Source of the DNA: Epiperipatus broadwayi | Lineage: Eukaryota; Onychophora; Udeonychophora; Euonychophora; Peripatidae | Assembly (NCBI GenBank): GCA_028023455.1 | Contig: JAQFVV010000280.1 | Span: forward strand, 1,176,001-1,240,000 | Length of the DNA stretch: 64,000 bases | Reading direction: 5' to 3' | Shown here: one piece after another, positions 1 through 9,979 of the stretch | Position numbering within the stretch: the first letter of the stretch is position 1 | Layout: each line of letters begins with the position of its first letter | Notes under the pieces: model-generated | The model's database searches: none | What the model saw: only the letters and a program-made list of their open reading frames with translations | Told to the model about the DNA's origin: nothing | Position numbers and translations under genes: made by a program

Positions 1-353
1 GCACAAGGTGGTGCTAGATAAAGCTACATCTACTTTTATGTATATAGATTTATATTTTATCTAAGTTGTATTAATAAATAAAGTACAAAATTATATAAGC
101 GTACTATTGCATGAATGATGGTGGTCTGTGCTGATATCTTTACTTACACACAGGAATAAATAAAGTATGATAAGAATTATGATTTATAATTTTGATATAT
201 GATTATTTTTTATTATCATGAATTTTACCAATTTGTGTTTTTAAATTGTTTATGTGCTAGAATATATATAGAAAAAGGGATGGTCAATTACAAATATTCT
301 GCATGTCTATTTTTTTTTTTTTAGATTTTTTTTGTTTTGTTAATAAGTTAAAT
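1..353. other. AT-rich non-coding sequence, no gene seen
   Basis: Low-complexity A/T sequence with a run of T residues near 311-322. I see no reading frame with coding character. It is taken to be intron or intergenic sequence of the host gene. Confidence 0.5.
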
Positions 354-652
354 AATATTTGTCTAAATCGCATGTTGTTAATAAATTGGTAATAATTGAA
401 AGTTTGCTAGTCTTTCATATGTGCGATTATCTCTCAGACAGCCAATCAGATTTTAAACAGCTGTCTTAAGAACGATCAAGCTTCGATACATGACAGAGAT
501 TTTGACAAGAAAAGGATGATACCAACCTTTTCTCAACTTAACTTTTTATATATATAAGCCAGTCTTAAGCATCTTGGCCTGAAAGCTTGAATATATAAAC
601 AAACTTTCAATTATTACCAATTTATTAACAGCATGTGATTTCGACAAATATT
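354..652. mobile_element. MITE-like element with 52-base terminal inverted repeats
   Basis: The sequence at 354-405 is the reverse complement of 601-652, with about three mismatches over 52 bases; each arm begins AATATTTGTC read inward. The interior has no coding potential. Long TIRs around a 300-base non-coding body are typical of nonautonomous DNA transposons. I could not identify a clean target-site duplication, so the superfamily is unassigned. A second copy of the body lies inverted just downstream (770-968). Confidence 0.65.
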
Positions 653-769
653 ATTTTCATATGTTGCTGATAAATTATGTTAACATCTAGAAAATTGTGG
701 TGTAGTAAATCTGAGATTTCGCGCCGTAATTTTATTAATTAATAACACAATGAATGATAAATGTATATG

Positions 770-975
770 TTTATATATTCAAGCTTCCAGGCCAAGATGC
801 TTAAGACTGGTTTATATATATATATATAAAGTTAAGTTGAGAAAAGGGTTGGTATCATCCTTTTCTTGTCAAAATCTCTGTCATGTATCGAAGCCTGATC
901 ATTCTTAAGACAGCTGTTTAAAATCTGATTGGCTTTCTGAGAGATAATCGCGCATGTAAAAGACTAGCAAACTTT
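770..975. repeat. Inverted second copy of the 354-652 element body
   Basis: Bases 770-968 match the reverse complement of about 406-597 closely; shared landmarks include the CAGCTGT and GGCCAAGATGC stretches. The flank beyond 968 matches the other element's TIR only partly, so this copy is truncated or rearranged at one end. The two copies form a long inverted repeat with a spacer of about 170 bases and could fold into a hairpin if transcribed. Confidence 0.7.
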
Positions 976-1331
976 CAATTATTATTAATAAGTTAAAACA
1001 AATGCAGGTTGTTAATGTATGATCAAATTTTAATTTTCACTAATGGATTGAAATGGTCATCCTGCACTTTGTATTTTATTTTAAGAAACAAAAATGTAAA
1101 GTAATTTAATGCCAATATCGGTAGAAAAAGCTTTGCCATTGTATTAAAAATTAAAAAAAATTTGTGTCCATGGAACTCTTTGATAAAGTAAGTCGGTCTG
1201 AGTGGAAAATTTAGAGATAGAAACAAAAGATAAACAGAAAAGTGTAAAAAGCTATACCAATAGTTACAATCAATTAACCAAAAATTTAGAGTTGACTGAT
1301 GCAATAGTGATAGGGAGATACTCTATTTGTA

Positions 1332-1800
1332 TTGTGTGGAGAGTACTATAAAAAGTGTTTAACAGAGGCTGGGGGGGATGTCTCTTCTCTGATAAATTTT
1401 GTTCACCTTGCTACTATTCATTTTTGTTCTGATGTGTTGACTGAACTGAGAGAAATATTAAAGGGAAAAAGCCATATAGAACTTTATGAAAGGAGGGAGA
1501 GCTGCTACAAGCTTCAAATTATAGTCCCTTCAGAGTGGTGAGATCAATCCTTGGGTGGACACTGACATTACAAAGATTTTTGATAGAAAGCTGAGAAATA
1601 TGGAAATACCTAAACTGGTCCTTAAGATATCAATGGAGTAAACTCCCATCAGGGTACCAGCCAACTCCTTCTACGCTACCACCATGTAGCCACCAACACC
1701 AGCTGATGATGATGAACATCTGAAAGCCTACATCCTGCTGAAAAGTAGGGAAGTCCCCACCACCTTGTTACCATGTTTTATAACACACTCAGAAGTTTCG
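1332..1800 (+). other. Unassigned moderately complex segment, possible repeat
   Basis: This stretch is less AT-rich than its surroundings and contains a 69-codon open frame (1332-1541). I do not recognise the frame: it shows no signal peptide, membrane segment or known motif. Downstream bases to about 1800 stay relatively GC-rich and include an AGCTGATGATGATG motif that also occurs near 21400. A decayed transposon or an untranslated repeat are both possible. Confidence 0.25.
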
Positions 1801-2599
1801 AAGTTCAGAGATGGTTAATATGAAGAAACCAGAAAGAAGCCAGATGGTATAATTTTTTTTTGTTTTATTTTATTATTGTCAGTATCCCTTGATGCCATGA
1901 ATTTTATTCATTTATATATTTCTATTTTTCTTGTAATACATATATGTTATCTAGTTTCTCCATAAAATATTTTGAATTGAATACTTTGAACGATTTTCCC
2001 ACAGTAATTTTCAATAAAGCTTGTAGGTGAATATGTGTATATTTATATTTTTGTTATTTGTATGCTTTTAACCCAGATATACATATCCACTCCATTTTTA
2101 AAAAAGGAAATTTATATTTCTTGAAATTAATTTTTGTTGTTGTTGTTTTATGCGTTTATATGTACATCAAAATGCTTAATCTGTGTGTGTAGGTAGAAAC
2201 TCAGACCACTTTATTCAAGAGTATTTATGATGAAGTAAATAGGGGGGGGGGTCTGCGTATAATTCACCTTTTTGCTACTTATTAATTTTTCTTTTATTAT
2301 AACGCTTATCTTAAATAAAATATGTTTTATTCATGCGTACAAATGGTGATGGGTTTATTTGGGAAAAATAAGTATTTATTATTTTAATTTATTCAGTTGC
2401 AAGTGTTTCATCTTATTTTTCTTTCTCTCCAACAAAATTACACAATTTTTTAAAAGTAATATTGGAATCTTCTATGTGCCTGAGATCCAGAATTGACTGA
2501 GCAAAAGCCTATGGTATGGTACTTTACCAGGATTATTAAAAGTTTGTTGACATGCTAATATTTTTTCTTTATGTTTTTTTGTTTTGTTAGTAGTAGTAG
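1801..2599. other. AT-rich non-coding sequence, no gene seen
   Basis: Poly-T rich sequence with a G homopolymer near 2242-2250. No feature could be supported here. A long pyrimidine tract (about 2563-2588) ends at TAG, immediately before the coding-like island at 2600. Confidence 0.4.
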
Positions 2600-2796
2600 T
2601 ATATTTTTTCTGGAGAGGGTTTTCTCTTTCCGAAAGTGGCACGTAAAGGCAAGGAAAATTCTGCCTTTCAGAGATATGCTGCAGCCGATCTTAAGATATC
2701 TATTACTGTGGCAGTAGAGTTTGGTAAGGGAGAGATCAGGAAATGTAACCAGCTTTGGTTTGATCTCTCTCATTTAAACTTCAATTAAATAGCTTT
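2600..2796 (+). other. Coding-like island, origin unknown
   Basis: An open frame runs from 2600 to a stop near 2796 (about 65 codons). Its base composition is markedly higher in G+C than its neighbours, and it is preceded by a strong pyrimidine tract and TAG repeats that could act as a 3' splice site. A GGTAAGG at about 2732 resembles a 5' splice site. The predicted peptide is rich in Lys and Arg in its first half, with a short Ala-rich middle. It does not match the GAP-domain protein as I know it. It could be an alternative exon, a separate gene's exon or a decayed repeat. Confidence 0.25.
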
Positions 2797-3601
2797 AATT
2801 CATTCATTTTGGAGTTTAATATTGAGTTTATTTTGATGCCGTATTCTAATGCTTGTTAGTAATCTCATGTTCGATTTTGGTGCACATGGTATGGATTTAC
2901 AGGGTAGGCATGGACCGATATAATATATATTTAATTTCAGAAGTCACAGTAATATGCAGCTTTTTTTTTTTCAGCCAGACTTTTTATTTAAAAAATAACT
3001 AATATTTGTTAATTTTTAGTATTCTTTTACTGCAGTTAGTTAAAATTAATGTAACTAAAATCTATAAGTACTGTCATAATCAGGTATGTTTAACTTTACA
3101 ACTCTTTGGCTTGAGTTCAAAACATTAAAGTATTTAAAATTTCAAGCTATTGACTGGCCATCAAAATAGTGCAAAATATTATTACAGAGTTAAGAAATCT
3201 GATATGAAAAGGCAATCGAGAATCTGCGACTGTACTATCCGTTAGTGCTTGTTCGTTTTTGAAGTAATATTTATTAATAGTTTAAATAAAAGCTAATAAT
3301 TGAAGTAATAAAAAATACAGAAAAATAATATCTTTGTATATTTTTGAACTATTTGAAGAAAAACCTTTTTATGATGCATTCTATAAGAATGTGGAGATTA
3401 TTAATTTTAAACTATTTTTCTCACAAAAGTTTATAATTTTTTTTATAAAAATTTACAAAGGAAATGAGATATGCAACAGAAAGTTTAATGATGTCTCTGT
3501 AAGTAATCAGATACCATTCTTGATTTGAAACTACTTACACTTTGTCTATATATTTGTACAATTATTACATATTTCTATGCAGATTTAATTTGACTCCACA
3601 G

Positions 3602-3639
3602 TGATTACAGAAAAGGATGAAGAACTGAAAAGTCTAAAG
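3602..3639 (+). CDS. Candidate 38-base exon of the RALGAPA-like gene
   Basis: The bases are bounded by CACAG at the left and AAG|GTATTT at the right. Read so that it ends on a complete codon, it starts with two bases of a split codon and then encodes ITEKDEELKSLK. The next exon (19423) begins in phase 0 with LRHLGNDE. In vertebrate RalGAP alpha subunits the RHLGND helix is preceded by a short acidic then lysine-rich linker ending in Lys-Lys, so the peptide, charge pattern and phase all fit. The pyrimidine tract is weak and an in-frame TAA lies at 3586-3588, so the acceptor must be at 3601. The short length makes chance a real alternative. Confidence 0.5.
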
Positions 3640-4894
3640 GTATTTTCTTCTTATAGTTAACTTCTACAATCGGAATAAATCAAGAATGGAATATTCTTTA
3701 TCCTCATCAGCTAACAGTTGGCATTTCTAAAGAGCAATGCTTTTTCTTTTACTTTTTTTTAATAGGTTGTTAGAAAAGCCTTTATCATGCCATGGTTATT
3801 TGAAGGCTGCTTTACACATGTACATCTACTATCATCTCCAATTATGATAGAAATAATGGCCTGATGTTTTCTTCAGAAATGCAGTCAATCCAGCTTTATG
3901 TTATAGCATTGAAATAATTTGTTTTTTAAATACAACTACAGCAATGTAATTCTAACTAATGACTTGTGAAAGATAAGCAAATGTACACTTACATAATCTT
4001 ATTGCCAGTTTAATTCAGTATAAAAAAACAAGGTTGTGATGATCAACATAGATATAAGTTTGCAACATTGAGAATAAAAAAAACTATGAAGTCAATAAAA
4101 ATAATATATTATTAATCAACTAATAAAATAATTTTTAGTATGCAATTATTTACAATTTAATTTATGAACATGAATAAAATTATATGTAAATTGTAATTAA
4201 TATTAATAATTACTATTCAAATATTGATATAAAAGTAAGCATGGGATCCCCAAAGATGAATTATGATAGGTTAAGTTTAACCTAAAGAAGACTTTATTAA
4301 TAAACTAAATTAAACAGAGTAGCAATTGTAATTTTATTTGTATATAATGTTATAGTGATATTAGCGATTAAGCCAATGCATATGTGCTTTAAAGATAAAT
4401 TATAAATGAATACTCTCACTTTTCAAGACACATGATATAGTTTTTTAGAAAAGATGGAATGAATCAACCCATCCTTTCGACCCAAACATAGCGCTATATA
4501 AAATAATATCTCATTATATATAATGTTATATTAAATAAAAATTTATATCAGAATCATTTAATAAAATATAATGAATAAAATTATATATCTTATTGTGTTT
4601 TTACATACTAAGAGATTCATAAAATAGATAAGTAAATTATGCAGAAGATCATTAATGGTTTATCCTGGCAGGCCAAGCTTTGAGATGTGAATTCAATGAT
4701 ATAACTGTTCATACTATTTTTTTTTTTTTTGTTTCATGATATATATTAATGGATACCTAACTGTAAGAATTGTTCATGGTAGTAGATAAGGAAAATGATA
4801 AAAATATTTTAAAAACATCAAAATTATTTTGGAAAGGAAAATAATAAAAAAATCATGTTTTTCTGCTTATACTACCATAACATAAAGAAAATAT

Positions 4895-5000
4895 TTTGGA
4901 ACTTATGTATTAGATCTGCTATGCCTTTTCACATTTATGTCATTCCAGCCACAAATTTCTAGACTTGCGATCTTGTCAAATAACATGAATTTCTGACAAA
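4895..5000 (+). repeat. Dispersed repeat, copy 1
   Basis: Shares a recognisable series of words with 6036-6120 and 33215-33330: a TTATGTATTAG stretch, GCTATGCCTTTTCA, and then ...TTTCTA..CTTG..ATC.TGT.AAATAACAT..TTCTGACAAACTTA in two of the three. The three copies are in the same orientation and considerably diverged. It may be an end of a transposon, possibly the Merlin-like element that starts at about 5060, but the family is unknown. Confidence 0.4.
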
Positions 5001-5071
5001 CTTAAGTAATAAATTCGTACAATTAAATAATAAAAATACATTATGATACTAAATAAAAACAGGTAATTGTG

Positions 5072-5230
5072 ACTTGTTGTTTCATTGTGGCAATTGAGGA
5101 CAGAACAGCGGCAACTCTGATGGAAGCAATCAAACAAATTTAGAAGAGGGTTCGAAAGTTTATTCAGATTGCTGGAAAATATATAAAACTGAGGAACTAC
5201 GATCTGCCAGCGGAGACTGCACAAAGAAGA
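5072..5230 (+). pseudogene. Merlin/IS1016-like DDE transposase remnant
   Basis: Two overlapping frames each match parts of the catalytic core of Merlin (IS1016/ISXO2-type) transposases. The first (5072-5140) contains VAIEDRTAATL, the strand after the first catalytic Asp in this family, and ends at a TAG. After a frame shift the second (5143-5220) contains VYSDCWKIY, the region of the second catalytic Asp (the usual family motif is SDCW..Y). The third acidic residue and the N-terminal zinc region are not seen. The element is therefore a short dead fragment. The assignment rests on motif memory, not a search. Confidence 0.6.
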
Positions 5231-5425
5231 TCACACTTTCATTTGCATTCTGCATATTAAAAATATCACTCCATCTATTGATTCTGTTTTAATAAAAGTT
5301 TACTACCCCCCCCCCCCCCATGAAGCTTATAACACTGAACAAAGAAGATGGCGCTTTCATTTGCATTCTTGATATTAAAAAAATCAATTTTCCTCATTGA
5401 TTTCATTTTAATAAAAGTTTAATAT
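5220..5425 (+). repeat. Two-copy tandem duplication of about 110 bases
   Basis: Both halves contain AAAGAAGAT, CTTTCATTTGCATTCT, ATATTAAAAA, ATTGATT and TTTTAATAAAAGTTTA in the same order (about 5222-5305 and 5340-5422). A run of C residues at 5307-5319 separates them. The duplication follows the Merlin-like coding remnant directly and might be part of its 3' end. Confidence 0.6.
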
Positions 5426-6035
5426 ATATATATTTTTTAATGTTTTGATAAAAGTTTAATATATTTTTTTTTAACAAAATAAATATAGTTAGATATTTCT
5501 TGATCAAGATCCCGTACAACTGTTATTTATATCGCACAAACTTGGGCTTTAACTCTTCATTTTTTAAAAATTTGGCTATATGTAGGTTTTTTTTTTTTTT
5601 TTGATCTGTCCATTTTTTTACTCTTCTGACAGTTAGTAGACATAGTATTTTTCTCTTTGCTTTACTGTCCATTTTATAGTTAATATACTTATTATTTTTG
5701 TAGTTAATATACATATTTAAGTGATTGAATAGATGTATTTTTATTTTGCTTATGTAGTATTATTTTTTGCTAATTTTGCTCTAGTGTCCATTTTGTAATA
5801 CGTAGTATTTTTTAATTTTAAATAAAATTTGGGACTTATTGGCCGCGTTTGCGATGGCAAAATGCTATACCCTGTGCAGGAGGGGGGGTATGGTTTTGTA
5901 GCATGAAATCCTATTTTAAACTCACAACTACTTGCTTTTATTTAGTATTGAAATGTGTTTTTATTATTTATGTGTACAAATTTATAATTTTCATATTGTT
6001 AAAAATATATTTTTTCAAATTTAGTCTGATGTGAT

Positions 6036-6120
6036 TGGTGTTATGTATTAGAGTTGCTATGCCTTTTCATATCAGTCTGCCAATAACTTTCTAAATCTTG
6101 TGAAAATGTCATGAAATAAT
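6036..6120 (+). repeat. Dispersed repeat, copy 2
   Basis: Matches the start of the copy at 4895: TTATGTATTAGA, TTGCTATGCCTTTTCA, then AACTTTCTAAATCTTGTG. Same orientation, about 1.14 kb downstream of copy 1, so the two could be direct repeats that flank a unit. I could not show element ends or target duplications. Confidence 0.4.
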
Positions 6121-7500
6121 GTGCACACATGGTTCATTTTGACAAATTTATCACAAGTGTGTCAGAAGTTCCAGTGTACATATTATTTGATGACATCGTA
6201 AAAAGTTATCAGTGGACTGATAATGCAAAAATTATACCACTGCAAAAAATATTTATAAAATATATTATTTTATTATCAAAAATGTTTTTTTTTTAAATAG
6301 GAAAAAGATTTTTGTATCAAGATGATTTAGCAATAATATATATAAGTTTTTATTCACTAAAATAACGTAAAAAATATCCACTTCAATTCATAAATTGACA
6401 CTTGCATTTATCTTTTAATTATACCTGCCATCTAGGAAAAAAAATGAAAACAAATATAGAATCATTATCATTATGTTGAAAACATGCAGTGTAACATTAT
6501 GGTAAAACCTGCAAATTAAGGCAGAGACAATATGGTTACCTGTTATTATAAAACAATTTTTTTCATGTTATCTCATTACCATAACTTATTATAGTGGTAA
6601 ATCCTTCTAAATGTTTATTTATAGTTAATTGTTGCCCAATTTTTTTCCTCTGTTGAAGAGTCCAGTTTCAAATAATCTGGAGATGAATAATTCAATTAAT
6701 AGTCTTAACAAAATAAAAAAGCTACTTTTTGCAAACTGATTCAAAATAATTTTTTAAAAGTTTAAGTATTGATTTAAGATTACATACCCTGATAATAACC
6801 AAGGTCATCTCTCTAAAAATGTATCATTTAACTGCAGAACTTATTTGCACAAACTTATTACAGGATAGCAACTTTCCTTATTTTATACTCAAATCCTCCA
6901 ACTTCATGTTAGTGAAACAGTATAATTTTAGAGTTGTTCATATAAAAAAACAAAGTTAGAAAACAATTGAGTGTATGTTTTCTTGTTTACAAACTTATTA
7001 CATTGAGTTTTAATATAGACCCTGTTTATAAACTAATATATTCAATGCCATGCAGTCAGTTGGCAACTGGATAATTATATTTTGTAAATAAGAGGAAAAC
7101 AACTACAGTCTAAGTAATTTTAAAGAGTATATTTATTCTGAGTAATAATTGTATTAATAAAAATTAGTAATTCAGCTCGCTATTTGCCAATTGACAATAA
7201 GATAACATAGATCTCTTAAAATCTTTTTAATTCTGCAGCTTTGTAACTCTATAATTTTGTATGCACAGTAACATCACATACATTATTCTGAGATAGTCGA
7301 ATTGGATTCTTGACTAGAGTTCTTTATTAATTTCCAGAACAACAGAATATAACTCATCTCAGTACTCAGTATACTATTTTATTGCACTTCTTTTTTAGTT
7401 TTGCTAATTTGCATAAATTAAACTTTTCTTTACATTTAAATTAGTCTGTTGGAATTTCCAGTAAGTAGTTTTTTCTCTGCATATTAGTTATTTATTCTCT
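6121..7500. other. AT-rich non-coding sequence, no gene seen
   Basis: No open frame with coding character and no repeat pair recognised in this stretch. Interpreted as host intron. Confidence 0.4.
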
Positions 7501-7639
7501 TTTTGGAGTATTCTAGCATATCAACATATAAAGCTTGTACACACACACACACACCTTTATTTATTCTTTAATATATATATATATATATGTATACACAGCA
7601 TAAGGCTGCAGAAAGGAGTTTGCTGTTAACTGAGAGGAG

Positions 7640-7900
7640 ATCCATTGATTTCTCTTGAAGGTCGTAAAGGAACCGAGCAGGGCAAAATCGTAAGGTCCAC
7701 TTCATATGGTCTTGTCATTGCAGCTGTTATTACTGTGATTATTCATATATTACATGAACATGGATAGGGTGGTCACCAACATGCATGAGCCAGCATGGTG
7801 AGTTTATTGGCTTTTTACCTCTAAGTTTAAGATCAAGAAACACCATGGTTTTCTTCTCAATTGCCAAATAAGGCAGAATGAATATGTGTGTGAATGAAAT
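7640..7900 (-). repeat. Unassigned non-AT-rich segment adjacent to the LINE
   Basis: Relatively GC-rich sequence immediately downstream (minus sense) of the LINE tail at 7905-8060. No coding motif is recognisable in any frame. A CA repeat and a TA repeat lie at about 7541-7590. It may be a separate nonautonomous repeat next to the LINE insertion. Confidence 0.3.
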
Positions 7901-7904
7901 TTTT

Positions 7905-8893
7905 TTTTCTCTCAGTGATGAAAGTTTATTCATCAAAAAAACAGGTACAAATACAGTTTAAAAAAAGGGTTTGCAAAGAAGTGATTACAGGGTCAAATGA
8001 AATTCAGGAGCAACATGGTGAAAGGGAAAGGATACATAAAAAAGGGAAAGGTATGTGGAAATGGTGTCTAGTCCAGGCAGTTAATCGTCTTTGATTGCAA
8101 GTCTGAGTCGCACTTTTTTGTTGAGCGAGTGATGATTAGCGGGGACATTGAGATAGGTCTAATGTTAGATAAACTGGATGGATTGGTGATTTTTTTCATG
8201 TATGGTACAAGAGCAATTGGATACAGGTCAGGAACACTTTGAAAGTCCCTGGCCAGCATATCAATACTCTCCGTACTATCGGAGCTATGAAATGGCTAAG
8301 GTGCAACAATACAAATCGGGGAATGCCAGTAAACCAGGATGCACATGTTCAGGATAGGATTGAAGCTTCTGGATGATTTGTTCCTCTGTTATATTGTGTT
8401 CACCAACTTCTTGTTTATCATCCCAGATGTTACTGATGTCAAACTTTTGACTTTGGAGTTTTCTCTTGAAGTGTTCATGGATCTTATCTAGCATTGCAGC
8501 TCCAGAGTAGTTATGGTTGTCTAGGTTGATTAATGATGGGGTAGGCCTTTTTGTAGCACCAATGACCCATCTCAGGTAGCTCCGCGTCCAATTTTGTTGT
8601 GTTGCCAAATAGATCTTGGCCCTTTTTGTCACAACATATTGTGCAAGCACCCTCTGTTTCTCCCTGTACTGTTTCTTTAACAACATGATCTCCCAATTCC
8701 AGCATCAATTGATGATAATTCACTGATACAACATGATCTCCCCAATTCCAGCATCAGTTGATGATAATTCACTGACTCTCTTGCCAATGAAATCCAGCTC
8801 CCCGAGCAGCCTGTTTGGGCCTTTGGTTTTTCGGGTGAAATTGTTTATAAGGGAGCTAAGTATCCCTACAAAGACTGAAACAGCCTCAAGAGG
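7905..8893 (-). pseudogene. LINE retrotransposon fragment, RT N-terminus plus 3' tail
   Basis: On the minus strand, coding-like frames run from about 8893 down to 8068. Upstream is the linker between endonuclease and RT (about 8893-8515); next comes a basic stretch around VIGATKRPTPSL; then, near 8170-8130, NPSSLSNIRPISM, the first RT block (N.RPISL in active elements). The RT core, including its catalytic Asp pair, is missing: the sequence passes directly into a 3' tail (7905-8060) ending with TCATCACTGAGAG and A residues. The same tail is at 30560-30800 on the + strand. It is therefore an internally deleted or recombined, dead LINE. The clade is not certain. Confidence 0.7.
8682..8777 (-). 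repeat. Tandem duplication of about 47 bases inside the LINE
   Basis: An ACAACATGATCTCC...CCAATTCCAGCATCA.TTGATGATAATTCACTGA unit occurs twice in a row with only a few differences. It lies in the linker region of the LINE and shifts its frame. A local slippage or gap-repair duplication after insertion is the simple explanation. Confidence 0.75.
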
Positions 8894-9534
8894 TGACAAT
8901 TATTTTGTTTCTTTGTTATTGACTATTACTTGAATTATAAAATATTATATATTGATATGCCAAATTAATATAGGTGTCCAAATATAACTCATGTTGGTTA
9001 ATTTGTCTTTTTAATTCAAGATTTATTATTAATTAGAAGTTTCATTTTATAATTTATAGCTTCTCAACATTTTTGTTTGCGACTTTGCTAGTAAACTTAA
9101 TTTTTTTCTTGAATATTTTCTTATATTAATTTTTAATATTAAATTATAATTTGATTTGGAAAGAAGTCTAGATTTATTATCTAATGATACCTTTCCTTAT
9201 GAAACTATTTATCTATTACAATATATTTTATCTTTAAATTTAATTAAAGATATGTCATTGAGAAAATAAATTCAATATTTCACATACTATATAAAGAGTA
9301 AATCTGATGTTTGATATGACAATTACACAATATCTAGAGGTTGGAGAGCTTTGAGAAGTGAAGCCAATAATTTGAATTATGTAAATTAAAATTGGTAATT
9401 AAATTTATAAACTTTTTTGTATGCCCTAGCATTCATTGTTCGAACCTTATTTAATAAAAAATAGTTTCATTGTATAATTTGTACATTGCACAAGATGATC
9501 TCAGCACAAGATTTACTGTAATTATATCATTACA
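8894..9534. other. AT-rich non-coding sequence, no gene seen
   Basis: Nothing recognisable; low-complexity A/T sequence without coding potential. Confidence 0.4.
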
Positions 9535-9715
9535 CCTGGGTCTCGTTTTATGCGGTAGATAGGTTCCACTGAAAACCCGCATTAAAAAAAATCGCACAAA
9601 AATAGACGTGACTTACCTTGAAAAATAGGGGATAGGGTCTGTAACTTTCAGAATTCGCATAAAAGCAAAGCAAAAGGAAGAATTATTTTAAAATTCGCAT
9701 TATCACAATAAGCAA
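9535..9715. repeat. Possible DNA-transposon end, family unassigned
   Basis: The words CACCTGGGTCTCGTTTTATG, CGCATTAAAAAA and CGCACAAAAATAGACG give this stretch a composition unlike its surroundings, with repeated GCAT/CGCA motifs typical of the ends of pogo/Tigger-like elements. I found no matching inverted end, so it may be truncated. Tentative. Confidence 0.25.
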
Positions 9716-9879
9716 ATAAAGTATGACTAATAAAAAATTCAAATATTTGAAAAAAATTAATACAAGACAAACTTTTTTTTTACTTTTTTTATTACTACAA
9801 TATTTAATTTTACATTTTTCATACATATTTTAATCATTACCGCCAGCGTTCGTTTGTAAACTGGTAAGAAATCAGACTT

Positions 9880-9975
9880 GATGTGATGTAATGTATTGTA
9901 GCTTCTCCTTAAATGAAGTCAAGAATCTCTCAGCAATTATGCCCAGAGAAACCTGTTAGCCACTTTATTTTTATT
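9880..9975 (-). repeat. LINE 3' fragment shared with 31790-31875
   Basis: On the minus strand this matches the sequence downstream of the LINE at 31969-32600: GTGGCTAA.AGGTTT.TCTGG, then GCTGAGA.ATTC.TGACT and AAGGAGAAGC. The two copies differ at roughly one base in six. It is best read as a severely 5'-truncated copy of the same LINE 3' untranslated region, or a SINE that borrows that tail. Confidence 0.5.
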
Positions 9976-9979
9976 CGTG

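Noticed and set aside
8733-8933. A frame reading SLFGPLVF, similar to the expected next GAP-domain exon
   Set aside because: It lies upstream of the GAP exon and is the antisense of the LINE linker region on the minus strand; flanking residues do not match RalGAP.
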